DNA of 64,000 nucleotides from Lachnospiraceae bacterium (GTDB lineage Bacteria; Bacillota; Clostridia; Lachnospirales; Lachnospiraceae): contig SVFN01000011.1 of assembly GCA_015056815.1 (NCBI GenBank), positions 1-64,000 of the forward strand. Direction: 5' to 3'. The position numbers and the translations under genes are program-made. Shown piece after piece: positions 24,571 to 33,916 of the stretch; the first letter of the stretch is position 1; every line of letters starts with the position of its first letter. The notes below the pieces were generated by a model, which made no database searches, had not been told where the DNA came from, and was given only the letters and a program-made list of their open reading frames with translations.

Positions 24571-26253
24571 CTATGACAGGAGCGGCTTGCATGCCTCTGC
24601 CAGTTTGTCTTTCTTCGCCTGTGCTTCTTCCAGATCTTTCCCCTTCGTTGTGAAGTAAGTCTTGATCTTAGGCTCCGTACCGGAAGGACGAACGATCACG
24701 GTCGAACCATCCTCCAAATTGTAAAGGAGCACATTTGCCTTTGGCAATCCGGTCTCCTCCGTATTGTTAAAATCCGTTACCTTCGTAACAGCTATACCTG
24801 CAAACTCTTTCGGTGTATTCTCACGCAGTCCCTTCATGATCCCACTCATCTTATCCATTCCGGAAAGTCCGGGGAACTCAAAGGAATCTACTTTATTCAG
24901 GTATCTGCCATACTGTGTATAGATTTCCTCCATTCTCTGCTTAATGGAAGAACCGATGCTGCGGTAATATGCCGCCATCTCACAGATCAGCATGGATGCG
25001 ATCACGGCATCTTTATCTCTTACATAAGGACCTGCAAGGTAACCGTAACTCTCCTCAAAGCCAAAGATAAAGCGGTCAACCTCACCGTCGGCCTCCAGCC
25101 TCGCGATCTGGTCGCCGATCCACTTGAATCCTGTCAGTACATGGCGGAGTTCAACACCGTAATGCTCTGCAACTGCGTCCGCAAGCGGCGTGGAAACGAT
25201 TGACATCACGGCCACCGGATTCTCCGGCATCGTGCCCTTCTCGATCCTTCCCGCACAAATGTAATCCAGGAGTAAAACACCCATTTCATTACCGGATACC
25301 AGTTCATAGCTTCCATCCGGACATTTCATAGCGATTCCCACTCGGTCTGCGTCAGGATCTGTCGCAAGCATAAGATCCGCACCTGTCTGTGTCGCAAGAT
25401 CCAGACCACTCTTTAATGCCTCAAAAATCTCAGGATTCGGATACGGACAGGTCGTAAAATATCCATTCGGATATTCCTGCTCCGGAACGATCGTAATATT
25501 TGTGATGCCGATATCATTCAAGACACGGGTGACAGGAATCAGCCCGGAACCATTGAGCGGTGAATATACCAGCTCCAGTCCCGCTGTCTTTGCAAGACCC
25601 GGACGCACCTGTCTTTCTTCGATTGCCGCATAAAAGGCTTCCTTACATTCATCCCCCACAAAACGGATCAGACCTTTTTCCACGCCCTCTGCAAAGGACA
25701 TTTTCTTCGCACCGGTAAGAATATCGGTCTTTAAGATCTCATCATAAACGATCGCGGCCGCATCATCGGTCATCTGACAGCCATCCGGTCCGTATGCTTT
25801 ATAACCATTATATTTTGCCGGATTATGAGACGCTGTCACCATGATACCTGCATTACATTTATAAAATCTTGTAGCAAAGGAAATCGCCGGAACCGGCATC
25901 AGAGAATCATAGATCCTGACTTTGATCCCGTTCGCTGCTAAAACGCCTGCTGCCTCCTTGGCAAACACATCACTCTTTAAACGGCTGTCATAGGAGATCG
26001 CAACCGTCTGGTTTCCTCCCTGTGTCAGAACCCAGTTGGCAAGTCCCTGTGTCGCCTGACGTACTACCCAGATATTCATACGGTTCGTGCCCGCGCCCAA
26101 AGTCCCTCTAAGTCCTGCAGTACCGAATTTTAATGCCACCGCAAAACGATCCTTGATCTCATCCTCGTTATCCTTTATCTTCAATAACTCCGGTAAAAGA
26201 TCCGGATCCTCCAGGCTATGTCCCAGCCAGCGTTCATACTCTGCTTTATACAT
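24571..26253 (-). CDS. Phosphoglucomutase/phosphomannomutase (alpha-D-phosphohexomutase)
   Basis: A 560-residue enzyme that interconverts hexose 1- and 6-phosphates for glycogen, cell-wall and exopolysaccharide precursors. Motifs: substrate loop GTAGLRGTLGAG, catalytic phosphoserine in GIMVTASHNPAKYNGYK, metal site DPDADRVGIA, sugar specificity loop GFEESYGYLAG and phosphate site RPSGTEPKIKTYF. The length and GFEES loop point to the glucose-preferring PgcA type of Gram-positive bacteria. AGGAGG precedes the ATG by six bases. Monocistronic with its own terminator. Confidence 0.95.
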   Translation of the reverse strand: MYKAEYERWLGHSLEDPDLLPELLKIKDNEDEIKDRFAVALKFGTAGLRGTLGAGTNRMNIWVVRQATQGLANWVLTQGGNQTVAISYDSRLKSDVFAKEAAGVLAANGIKVRIYDSLMPVPAISFATRFYKCNAGIMVTASHNPAKYNGYKAYGPDGCQMTDDAAAIVYDEILKTDILTGAKKMSFAEGVEKGLIRFVGDECKEAFYAAIEERQVRPGLAKTAGLELVYSPLNGSGLIPVTRVLNDIGITNITIVPEQEYPNGYFTTCPYPNPEIFEALKSGLDLATQTGADLMLATDPDADRVGIAMKCPDGSYELVSGNEMGVLLLDYICAGRIEKGTMPENPVAVMSIVSTPLADAVAEHYGVELRHVLTGFKWIGDQIARLEADGEVDRFIFGFEESYGYLAGPYVRDKDAVIASMLICEMAAYYRSIGSSIKQRMEEIYTQYGRYLNKVDSFEFPGLSGMDKMSGIMKGLRENTPKEFAGIAVTKVTDFNNTEETGLPKANVLLYNLEDGSTVIVRPSGTEPKIKTYFTTKGKDLEEAQAKKDKLAEACKPLLS

Positions 26254-26380
26254 AATCTTCCTCCTCCTGCTACTATTTTTCCATAACGGGAAATATCACT
26301 TTTTCCCACAGGCAACTCTATCTTATCATAATTAAAAAATGACCGCAATGATTTTTCTTATTGACATTCTGATTTGCTTT

Positions 26381-26821
26381 TTATAAGCCACAAAGTTTCG
26401 CTACCACTTCATTTATCACTTTTCCGTCTGCCTTCCCTTTCAATTCAGGCATAACCGTCTTCATGATCTGCCCTTTGTTCTTCGTCGCAAGCACGTCAGC
26501 GAATTTCTCCGTTAAAATCTTTTCCACTTCTTCTGCACTTAACAGTTTTGGCGCATATTCCGCGATCACATCATAACGGAACTGGTATTCTGCTTTCAGT
26601 TCTTCCCTTTCCGCCGGACAGGAGTCAATCTGTTCCTTTACCGATTTTAATTCCTTCAAGATTACGCGATCCACCAGTTCTTCTCCGATATCATCGCGGT
26701 GTCCTTCATCGATCGCGATCTTCTTTACCGCCTGAATCACAGAAGAAATGGCTTCTTTACGTGCCTTGTCGTGAGCCTTCATCGCGGCGATCATGTCCTT
26801 GTTTAATTGTTCCATCTGCAT
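26381..26821 (-). CDS. yqeY: GatB/YqeY domain-containing protein
   Basis: A 146-residue protein of the YqeY family, related to the tail domain of the GatB amidotransferase: LNKDMIAAMKAHDKARKEAISSVIQAVKK, RDDIGEELVDRVILKELK, YQFRYDVIAEYAPKLLS and GQIMKTVMPELKGKADGKVINEVV. The usual role is unproven but may involve tRNA. ATG 26821 is chosen since GGAGG is nine bases upstream. It is often next to rpsU in Firmicutes; that gene is not seen here. Confidence 0.9.
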   Translation of the reverse strand: MQMEQLNKDMIAAMKAHDKARKEAISSVIQAVKKIAIDEGHRDDIGEELVDRVILKELKSVKEQIDSCPAEREELKAEYQFRYDVIAEYAPKLLSAEEVEKILTEKFADVLATKNKGQIMKTVMPELKGKADGKVINEVVAKLCGL

Positions 26822-27127
26822 AGTTTTATTCCTCCTTATTTTTAATTGCTGAAACCCTCTGGTTTTCCTCCAAAACACCTTATCCTCTTTTGCAGAGACA
26901 TCGATATTTCCGGGTATCAGACATATACTCCGTCCTTCGTTTCCTTCTTATGCTGTGAGGACTTCTCACACCAGTTTCTATTTTCCTATAAAAAGCCTGC
27001 AATTCCTTTTCTGCACTCCTTTCTCTTGTTCTGATTCATATATCGTAAACAAATGAACCAAATTCGTTTACGGTAATCCCGCTCCTAAAATTATTGCTAA
27101 AATGAATGATTTTATTATACAGTTGCT

Positions 27128-28363
27128 TTATTCGCCTACGGTATATAACTTCCCAAACTCTTTCCGGTCCGCAACTATAAGAAAAACAGTGGCCGCAACC
27201 GAAACCATCGTCATACAGACGGAAAATGCCCAGGCATAGGACAGACCATAGTAATCAAAAAGCAGTCCGCTCCCCCATTCCACGACTCCGCTCATAAATG
27301 CCGATGCGAAACTGGTCACGCCATAGATTCTCCCTCTGAAGTCAGCCGGAACCCTCTCCGAAAGATACGTTCCGATCACAATGCTTGTAAATATTTCACC
27401 CACCGTAAAAAGCGTTATGGACACATAGTACCCCGCTATCACACCAAAGGAAAGTAAAAATGAGGCAAAGCTAAGCGCCTGAAAAATGGTTCCGAGTGCA
27501 TACTTTTTGGTCAGCGTGACTTTTTCCATGACCATCGTAATCACCGGAGTAAACAGTACAACAATGACACAGTTGACGCTTGTGATCATCCCATAAATCA
27601 CGGAGCCGTTTTCCGGATATGCCTTGGAAATATCAAGGGGCATCAGATAGCCAAACTGTGCATAAGCGCCCTGATAAAAACTCAGTGCCACGATGAATAT
27701 CATGAGCGCCCTGCTGTTTTTTATGATTTTCCAGATGGTTTCGTCCTGTGCGCCTTTCTCCTTTTCAGATGCCGGCTCCTCCTCGTGCTTTCTTTCCACA
27801 TCATTTACGAAAAAGCCAATCAGAACGGTAGATACACAAATCGAAAGACCGCTGATGACAAAGCAGAGCCACAAATACTCATTGAACAACAATCCTGCTA
27901 TCACCGGAGAAAGAATCAATCCTATATTACCGCCCAGATATAATAGTGAAAAAGCCTTTTCCCTCTTATCCTGCGGCGTAATATCCGCAACCATTGCCTG
28001 ATAAGCCGGTCCCTCAAGTGTCTGAAAAAAAGCCCCGACCAAAAGCACGCAGATGGAAAAAAGGGAAAGTGGGATCAAACCGCTTACCACAAATAAAATA
28101 ATTGACAGGATATCACAAAATATGATCACCTTTTTCTTATGAAACCGGTCCGCGATATGTCCTCCCCAGAGGTTTGCCGGAAGAAACATGACTCCGCTGA
28201 CAATGATAAACAGCGCCGTTTGTGTCGCGTTTAATCCCAGCTTCTTATTCAGTATCAGCGTCATCATCGGCCAGATCATCGCACCAAGATTGGTGACAAT
28301 CCTTCCAAAGAATAGTATGTAGTTTTCTTTTTTCAGTCCTTTATATTGAGCAAATAATTTCAT
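27128..28363 (-). CDS. Major facilitator superfamily transporter
   Basis: A 411-residue protein with 12 predicted spans and a basic central loop (about 190-215: ERKHEEEPASEKEKGAQDE). Conserved loop 2-3 motif GGHIADRFHKKKVI is clear. It resembles drug or metabolite exporters of the MdtH/YfiS type; the substrate cannot be read. No regulator is adjacent. Confidence 0.85.
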   Translation of the reverse strand: MKLFAQYKGLKKENYILFFGRIVTNLGAMIWPMMTLILNKKLGLNATQTALFIIVSGVMFLPANLWGGHIADRFHKKKVIIFCDILSIILFVVSGLIPLSLFSICVLLVGAFFQTLEGPAYQAMVADITPQDKREKAFSLLYLGGNIGLILSPVIAGLLFNEYLWLCFVISGLSICVSTVLIGFFVNDVERKHEEEPASEKEKGAQDETIWKIIKNSRALMIFIVALSFYQGAYAQFGYLMPLDISKAYPENGSVIYGMITSVNCVIVVLFTPVITMVMEKVTLTKKYALGTIFQALSFASFLLSFGVIAGYYVSITLFTVGEIFTSIVIGTYLSERVPADFRGRIYGVTSFASAFMSGVVEWGSGLLFDYYGLSYAWAFSVCMTMVSVAATVFLIVADRKEFGKLYTVGE

Positions 28364-28404
28364 GTTTCCACTTGTTCCTTTGAAAGCACTTTGAAATGTA
28401 GTTT

Positions 28405-30093
28405 TTAATCATAATAATGATTTGCATCTCTGTATTCCCGATCTGTCCATGAGACTATGAGCTGACCATCCAACTCAAATAATTCCACGTAAATATCATC
28501 CAATCGCCAGATTGCCACATTTTCATCCGGCCGCTCTCTCCATGCTTCTTCATAGCAATGCCGTAAGCATTTATAGACATCCACAAGCTTTTCCTGCGTA
28601 AAAGGCGTTTTCCATGCGATCTGTACCACCTTATCATTCTCCGTCGTGGCAAAGTGCAGCTCGCCTTTCTGGCAAAAAACATGTTTCTCTCCATAGTAAT
28701 AAGTCTGATCTTCCTCTTCCATTTGATCCCATGCCATCTTACCGACTTTTCCCATGTACCGTTTTACCGATCGTTCCATTAAGGCCTTTACTTCCTGACA
28801 GGCGATCAGCTGCTGTGTCGTAAGAGTCAGAGAATCTGTAATGGTATCCTCTTTCATACTTTCTTCCTGAAACGTCTCTTCTTTTTCCCTCTGCCTATAC
28901 TTGTCCTCAAGCATGAGAATTCTTAATACAAGCATGATGATGACAAGAGCTAATATGATTAAGTCCCTTTTACTAAACTTTGGTTGATCACTTTCCCTGT
29001 CATATGTACTATAATCACTCGTTCTGTCAATCTCTTTATTCACATTCTCATAATATCGCATCCGCAGAAATCTTTCAAAATCCTGCTTGTACAAACGTCT
29101 CGTTTCCCGATCATTTCCGATCACAATATACGGACAGTTTTTTTCATAATAAGAAAGCGTCTTTTCTTTTCCCATGTACACAGGAAGCGACGCACATTTT
29201 CTATGGTCTTTGGAAAACAGTTTCAATCTATAGGTCGTAGATCTTCCTGTATTCACACGCTGCACATAAGCCCAGACAATCTCCCTGTTTTTCAAAATAC
29301 CAAAACGCATACCCGTATAGAAGAAAGTAAGCTCCGGACTGATCCAGATATTATCCACTTCCATGGCACGCATGAATTCTTTCTCCAGTTCATATCTGCT
29401 CATATGATTTTTGGCAGTAAATTCCTCTATCACTTTGGGATACTGAAAGGATCTTATTGTAGCGATCACTAAAAACAGGAGTATAAGCAGGAAAGGAATA
29501 TCAATCAAATATGCAATAAGGGCAGACGGATCTATCCCCATAACTCCCCCTCTGGCTACTGCACCATCGTCTATATAATACGTCACTCCGGCACGCGGAT
29601 AACTATTTCCGTATAAATCCTTAAATGCTTCGATATGATAGTGTTCATTCTTAGCTTTCGTTTTACAGACATAACCTGTTATTTCGATTGGAGCGATGCT
29701 TTCCTTTTGTCCATCCATAATATTTCTTGTTTTAGACCGCATCTCATCCATCAGATCTGCTTTCTCAGGAGGCACAAAAACACAAAAAGGATGTTGCATA
29801 TTATCATCCGCCGCCAGATAACCACAGGTATAAATTTTCTTTGACGGATCGCCTTCGTTATAAAAATTAACCACATGATTTACCACATAGCGAAATTCAC
29901 ATCTTACCCGTCTCCCATGATATTTTGACAGATCTTCTCCTGCGCTGATCTTCTTCGTCGGCAGGCATGATGCGATCAAATAGATTTCTCCTGACCGCCA
30001 TAATACTCCGGCAAGCACGGCAAATATTATGCCCCATATAAGCCACAGGACAAGTAGACTTCTTTGAATTTTCTTCTTTATTCTTTCTTCCAT
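28405..30093 (-). CDS. Large membrane protein of unknown function (possibly DUF6709)
   Basis: A 562-residue protein with a first span at residues 12-32 (LLVLWLIWGIIFAVLAGVLW), a second at about 195-215 (AYLIDIPFLLILLFLVIAT) and a third near 385-405 (DLIILALVIIMLVLRILML). Between spans one and two lies an extracytoplasmic beta-rich domain; after span two a cytoplasmic domain with a PH-like core (WAYVQRVNTGRSTTYRLKLF, CPYIVIGNDRETRRLYKQDF). The C-terminal 150 residues are probably outside. I recognise no enzyme motif. The PH-like part is reminiscent of DUF6709 proteins, which I cannot confirm. Confidence 0.65.
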   Translation of the reverse strand: MEERIKKKIQRSLLVLWLIWGIIFAVLAGVLWRSGEIYLIASCLPTKKISAGEDLSKYHGRRVRCEFRYVVNHVVNFYNEGDPSKKIYTCGYLAADDNMQHPFCVFVPPEKADLMDEMRSKTRNIMDGQKESIAPIEITGYVCKTKAKNEHYHIEAFKDLYGNSYPRAGVTYYIDDGAVARGGVMGIDPSALIAYLIDIPFLLILLFLVIATIRSFQYPKVIEEFTAKNHMSRYELEKEFMRAMEVDNIWISPELTFFYTGMRFGILKNREIVWAYVQRVNTGRSTTYRLKLFSKDHRKCASLPVYMGKEKTLSYYEKNCPYIVIGNDRETRRLYKQDFERFLRMRYYENVNKEIDRTSDYSTYDRESDQPKFSKRDLIILALVIIMLVLRILMLEDKYRQREKEETFQEESMKEDTITDSLTLTTQQLIACQEVKALMERSVKRYMGKVGKMAWDQMEEEDQTYYYGEKHVFCQKGELHFATTENDKVVQIAWKTPFTQEKLVDVYKCLRHCYEEAWRERPDENVAIWRLDDIYVELFELDGQLIVSWTDREYRDANHYYD

Positions 30094-30238
30094 GGTATTC
30101 CTCTTAGTACAAATAGTTATGCAGTCCGCATAGCCCTCCCATCAGCATACATCATTTCAATATGTGAATATTATGGGTTAAAGTCTGATGTACGTCAATC
30201 TCACTCACGAACGGGACATACAAACAGAATTGTTGCAA

Positions 30239-30682
30239 TCACACCATCCTGAAAAACTCGATTTCTTCATCGTACTCTGCTCCGGTTTCTGTAAACCCTT
30301 TCTGCCGATACAGCTTGATCGCATGTGCATTTTCCCTGTGACAAGTCAGGGCAACCCGGTCAGAGGGACCAAATGGTTTTGTCCGGATGTAATCGATGAC
30401 CTGATCTAAGGCTTCGCTTCCATATCCTTTCCCCTGCATCGTTTCATCGATCATCATATGCCAGATGTCATACTCCGGAATATCATAATCGTAGATCACC
30501 ATAACATACCCGACCATGGTATCCTCTTCATAAATTCCGAAGGGCTGACATTGCTCTCTGTAAACATAAGCCTGCGCCAGACTTCTTATGGGATGCGAAA
30601 CGTATTTTTCCTGTCCCTCTGCCAGTTTCAGTTCAAATGCCTGTGTGAAATTTTCTTCTGTGATCGCTCTTAATCTGATCAT
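30239..30682 (-). CDS. GNAT family N-acetyltransferase (SpeG/BltD-like)
   Basis: A 147-residue GNAT protein. MIRLRAITEENFTQAFELK begins the fold; IWHMMIDETMQGKGYGSEAL carries the acetyl-CoA loop; CHRENAHAIKLYRQKGFTETG is the terminal motif. This pattern is closest to diamine/spermidine acetyltransferases. ATG 30682 has GGAGCAG three to nine bases upstream. It follows the MazG-like gene by 35 bp and may share its transcript. Confidence 0.85.
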   Translation of the reverse strand: MIRLRAITEENFTQAFELKLAEGQEKYVSHPIRSLAQAYVYREQCQPFGIYEEDTMVGYVMVIYDYDIPEYDIWHMMIDETMQGKGYGSEALDQVIDYIRTKPFGPSDRVALTCHRENAHAIKLYRQKGFTETGAEYDEEIEFFRMV

Positions 30683-30717
30683 TTTCTGCTCCTTATATTG
30701 TATTTTCAACTGATCCA

Positions 30718-31044
30718 TTACCAGCGCTTCATATTCTTCTGAAATTTCCCGGTATAGGCTTTTTTCAATTCTTCCGCCGAGATCCCATAGCACAGCAAAA
30801 CATCGTTATAATGCATCAGCACGTCTGCCAGCTCTTCAACCAGATGCGCACGGTGAGGACTGTCTGCATCTGCCGCCTGTGTTCCGTTCTTTTTGATGAT
30901 GTCGATCACTTCTCCTACTTCACCGACCATCCAAAGGAGCTTGTTTTTTCCAACCTCCGGCGATATCTTTTCCCATTTATCTTTGTATTTGTCCTGCAGC
31001 GTTCTTTGCATTTCCAGCATTTCATTTATGCTAAAATCCGTCAT
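30718..31044 (-). CDS. MazG-like nucleotide pyrophosphohydrolase
   Basis: A 108-residue helical protein of the MazG/dUTPase-like all-alpha pyrophosphatase group. The metal-binding pattern is visible as GEVGEVIDIIKK (E-x-x-E-type) and HLVEELADVLMHYND (EExxD). Such enzymes remove non-canonical NTPs or dCTP. ATG 31044 has GGAGG seven bases upstream. Likely two-gene unit with the acetyltransferase. Confidence 0.8.
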   Translation of the reverse strand: MTDFSINEMLEMQRTLQDKYKDKWEKISPEVGKNKLLWMVGEVGEVIDIIKKNGTQAADADSPHRAHLVEELADVLMHYNDVLLCYGISAEELKKAYTGKFQKNMKRW

Positions 31045-31232
31045 TTTGCTTTCCTCCACTGTTTCTGAGCGTTCCGTCGATCATCCTCCGATCAGTTTCC
31101 GCTCTGCCCGTTTTTTACCCAAACAACATATTCGCTGTTTTTTCCAATTCTCTTCGTTCTTTCACATCATCATATCCACCTGCCGAAAGTAGAGTCGTTT
31201 TCTTCTCAGTGCGGCGCGTGGAAACAATATTT

Positions 31233-32084
31233 TTATACCTTTGCAAAATCCGATATCACGCCCGGTACTTCCACAGGACATCGGAACAGACAGCCATCAT
31301 ATTCTCCGGTCAGTCCGTCACCGGCAGAAGTGATAAACAAAAAGACGCTTCCCGCCTTTTTGGCCAGACAGCAGGAAGAAGTATGTTCTGCCGGTACATG
31401 AACAACCGCTAACAGTTCTCCTGTCACACTGCTTCTCTTCTCAATCCTGCTGCCGCCCCAGATCGCTACCCATAGATTATCCTCCGCGTCTATGCACATG
31501 CCGTCCGGCACGCCGTCTTCCACGGTGAATAAAACCTGTCTGTCTGTGATCGTACCGTTCTTGGCATCATAAGTGTACCGAAACACTGCATATTCCAGGG
31601 AATCGGAGAAGAAAAAATGTTTCTGATCCTTCGACCACGCCATACCGTTTGCGATTTTGGTATTCTCCTGCATACAAAGAATCTCTCCTTTGTCGTAACA
31701 AAACAGACTGCCTTCCGGTTCATGCTCGTCACTCACCGTAGCCCCGAACCAGATTCTTCCGCTTCTGTCCGCTTTTGCATCATTCGATCTCCAATATGGT
31801 TTATAGACCTCCTGAAGCCCTTTTATGCAATCTGCTTTTCCATCTCTATAAACATACAAACCGTCACGCGCAGCCAAAAGAAATCCGTCTGTATCCCTCA
31901 GTGGTATGGCTGCCCCGATGGGCTGTCCCAATTCAAAATATGTCTTTCTCCCCTCTGTCATGGTCCAAAGTCTTCCCTGTGTAATATCCACCCAAGAATA
32001 CCGGTCATAGCGCGGATCATAATAAGGACTTTCTCCCAGACTGTGTTTTTCCGCATCCATCACAATCGCTGTGTATTCTTTCAT
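31233..32084 (-). CDS. SMP-30/gluconolactonase family protein
   Basis: A 283-residue six-bladed beta-propeller of the SMP-30/regucalcin (LRE) family. The metal ligands are present: Glu18 in HSLGESPYYD, Asn in KPYWRSNDAKAD, Asn in KIANGMAWSKD and Asp in GVPDGMCIDAEDNLWVA. Family members are sugar lactonases, which fits a carbohydrate-fermenting organism, but the substrate is not known. Stands alone. Confidence 0.88.
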   Translation of the reverse strand: MKEYTAIVMDAEKHSLGESPYYDPRYDRYSWVDITQGRLWTMTEGRKTYFELGQPIGAAIPLRDTDGFLLAARDGLYVYRDGKADCIKGLQEVYKPYWRSNDAKADRSGRIWFGATVSDEHEPEGSLFCYDKGEILCMQENTKIANGMAWSKDQKHFFFSDSLEYAVFRYTYDAKNGTITDRQVLFTVEDGVPDGMCIDAEDNLWVAIWGGSRIEKRSSVTGELLAVVHVPAEHTSSCCLAKKAGSVFLFITSAGDGLTGEYDGCLFRCPVEVPGVISDFAKV

Positions 32085-32195
32085 ATCTTATCCCGCCTTT
32101 CTATAGAAAGCAGTGTCATAAAACGAACGGTTCCGAAGCATATTTTTTGCTTCCATCCCCCGTTTTCCCGTTTGTGTGCACTCCGACACTGTTTT

Positions 32196-33239
32196 TCACT
32201 CAGCGTTAAAATCTCCAAATGTCATCACATACTCCTCCTGCACAGAAGATTCTTTCCAGCCGGATTCCAGAAAACCCTGTAAAAACGGTTCAAAATTCCG
32301 GTCGATATCCTCTTGTCTGTCCGCAAAATAATCCACACCGATCTGCGCACGGCCATCCGGCAGAAGTGTCATGCTCATTCCTACGACCGCATCCCCTTCC
32401 GCATAATAATAAGCAGGATTATCCTTCTCAAAGGCTTCCTCCATCTCCTGTCTGTTCTTTACAGGAAGGATTTCATAAGCCTCTTTTCCCCGCAGTGTCT
32501 CTCCCGTCTTTGCAGTAGTTATCGCATATGGATAATGAAAACTCCGGTGCTTCATAGCTTCGGGGCCATACTGAATCGCAGGATTTTTTTTCATACAGAC
32601 TTTGCAAATATTTTTTAATTCTTCCACCACATACAGCCTGCTGTACTGGTTACAGACCACTTCCGACAGAAGATATTCTTCTCCGTCGGATGCCACCACA
32701 TTGATCCGGTATTTCCCGTATGCCAGACCAAACGGGCTGTCCTGTACACTGCCGTTTTTGTTGTCATAGATCTGTGCCTTGTCCGGTATGTTTCTTCCAT
32801 AAATCCTTTGGATCTCATCCAGCCTGAAAGCGTTCTGACTAAATCTCTGATAACCGATATCACTTAAAAATCCGACTGCAAAATGCTCTGTGACCAAAAC
32901 CTTTGTGGTAGAAAACCAATCCGCTTCTTCCGCCTCATGATCGATCTGCTGCATGGTGATCCCGCTTAATGACCAGATTTTTACCGCCGTAATGAGCTGA
33001 AGAAGGCTGACTGCCAAAATCGCTGCTCCGATTACAAATAACATCCCGCCGAGTCCTAACGTAAACTTATCCATCTTTTCATAGCACTGCGTAAAATCTG
33101 TCAGCTGTACTCCACTATCGATCACTCCGTGGATCAAAAATCCCGCCCCCGAAATCAAAACGACAGCGCCAAAGCCTCCCGCCGCAAACGCATGCCTGTA
33201 GAACCCTCTTATTTTTTTACTCTGATAAAACATCTGCAC
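32196..33239 (-). CDS. Two-span membrane protein of unknown function
   Basis: A 347-residue protein with two N-terminal spans (AAGGFGAVVLISGAGFLI and LGGMLFVIGAAILAVSLLQL) followed by a cytoplasmic domain of PH-like character (TTKVLVTEHFAVGFLSD, LDEIQRIYGRNI, YGKYRINVVASDGEEYLL, VVEELKNIC). The order of elements is similar to the middle of the 28405-30093 protein, though direct similarity is weak. The start is probably GTG 33239 with AAGGA seven bases upstream. No named family recognised. Confidence 0.6.
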   Translation of the reverse strand: MQMFYQSKKIRGFYRHAFAAGGFGAVVLISGAGFLIHGVIDSGVQLTDFTQCYEKMDKFTLGLGGMLFVIGAAILAVSLLQLITAVKIWSLSGITMQQIDHEAEEADWFSTTKVLVTEHFAVGFLSDIGYQRFSQNAFRLDEIQRIYGRNIPDKAQIYDNKNGSVQDSPFGLAYGKYRINVVASDGEEYLLSEVVCNQYSRLYVVEELKNICKVCMKKNPAIQYGPEAMKHRSFHYPYAITTAKTGETLRGKEAYEILPVKNRQEMEEAFEKDNPAYYYAEGDAVVGMSMTLLPDGRAQIGVDYFADRQEDIDRNFEPFLQGFLESGWKESSVQEEYVMTFGDFNAE

Positions 33240-33267
33240 ATAGCATTCCTTCCATAGATATCATTTT

Positions 33268-33687
33268 TTACGGCATACAGCCTGCCAGTTCTTTCAGCCT
33301 GCCATCCAACTCCGGAAAGCTCTTTTTCAGTGCGATCGGCTTTCCGCTCTCATTTACAAAACAGTGTTTGCTTTTTCCCTCCAGCACTGTTTTCCTGTCT
33401 GACACACGGATCATGGTATATCCTAACACCAGCCTGATCCCTTTAAATTCCTCCACGGTGACTGCGATCTCAATCTCATCCCCAAAGGTGGTGGGGCTTT
33501 TATACTCGCATTCTATCCCGACTACCGGCGAAATGATCCCGTCTTCTTCCATTTTCCGGTATCCGAAACCAATCTTTTCCAAGTAATCGATCCTTGCTTC
33601 CTCCATCCATCTTACATAATTGGAATGATGCGTGATGCCCATTTTATCCGTCTCATAATATTGTACCTTGTGAATATAGTTTTCCAT
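33268..33687 (-). CDS. Acyl-CoA thioesterase, 4HBT hot-dog fold (YbgC-like)
   Basis: A 139-residue single hot-dog domain. YETDKMGITHHSNYVRWMEEARIDYLEKIG has the catalytic Asp and the conserved His-Ser/Asn-Tyr of the 4-hydroxybenzoyl-CoA thioesterase type, followed by ECEYKSPTTFGDEIEIAVTV and LGYTMIRVSDRKTVLEGKSKHCFVN. It hydrolyses acyl-CoA thioesters. ATG 33687 has AGGAGG five bases upstream. Confidence 0.9.
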   Translation of the reverse strand: MENYIHKVQYYETDKMGITHHSNYVRWMEEARIDYLEKIGFGYRKMEEDGIISPVVGIECEYKSPTTFGDEIEIAVTVEEFKGIRLVLGYTMIRVSDRKTVLEGKSKHCFVNESGKPIALKKSFPELDGRLKELAGCMP

Positions 33688-33706
33688 GAAAGCCTCCTGT
33701 TTTATT

Positions 33707-33916
33707 CTATATCCAAACAAACTGTGCACGCGCAGAGAAGATTCTCTCTGCCGGCATTGTCAGGTCTTTCTCATTCATTCCCCTCTGAAACAGATTCCGG
33801 AATACTTTCCTGTCTGCTGTATCTGCTTTCCGGATATATGCTTTTATGCCATATTCATTATACAAGTCAAGCCACCGGATTGCCACTGTTTTTTCCCGGG
33901 TTTCTTTCAGGTGCAC
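33707..33916 (-). CDS. Possible small ORF downstream of the ABC transporter
   Basis: A 69-codon frame fills the gap between the ABC transporter and the thioesterase on the same strand. It would begin at GTG 33916, overlapping the transporter stop by 10 bp, and has no clear ribosome binding site. The product (IRWLDLYNEYGIKAYIRK, RNLFQRGMNEKDL) has protein-like composition but no family I know. It may be chance. Confidence 0.3.
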   Translation of the reverse strand: MHLKETREKTVAIRWLDLYNEYGIKAYIRKADTADRKVFRNLFQRGMNEKDLTMPAERIFSARAQFVWI

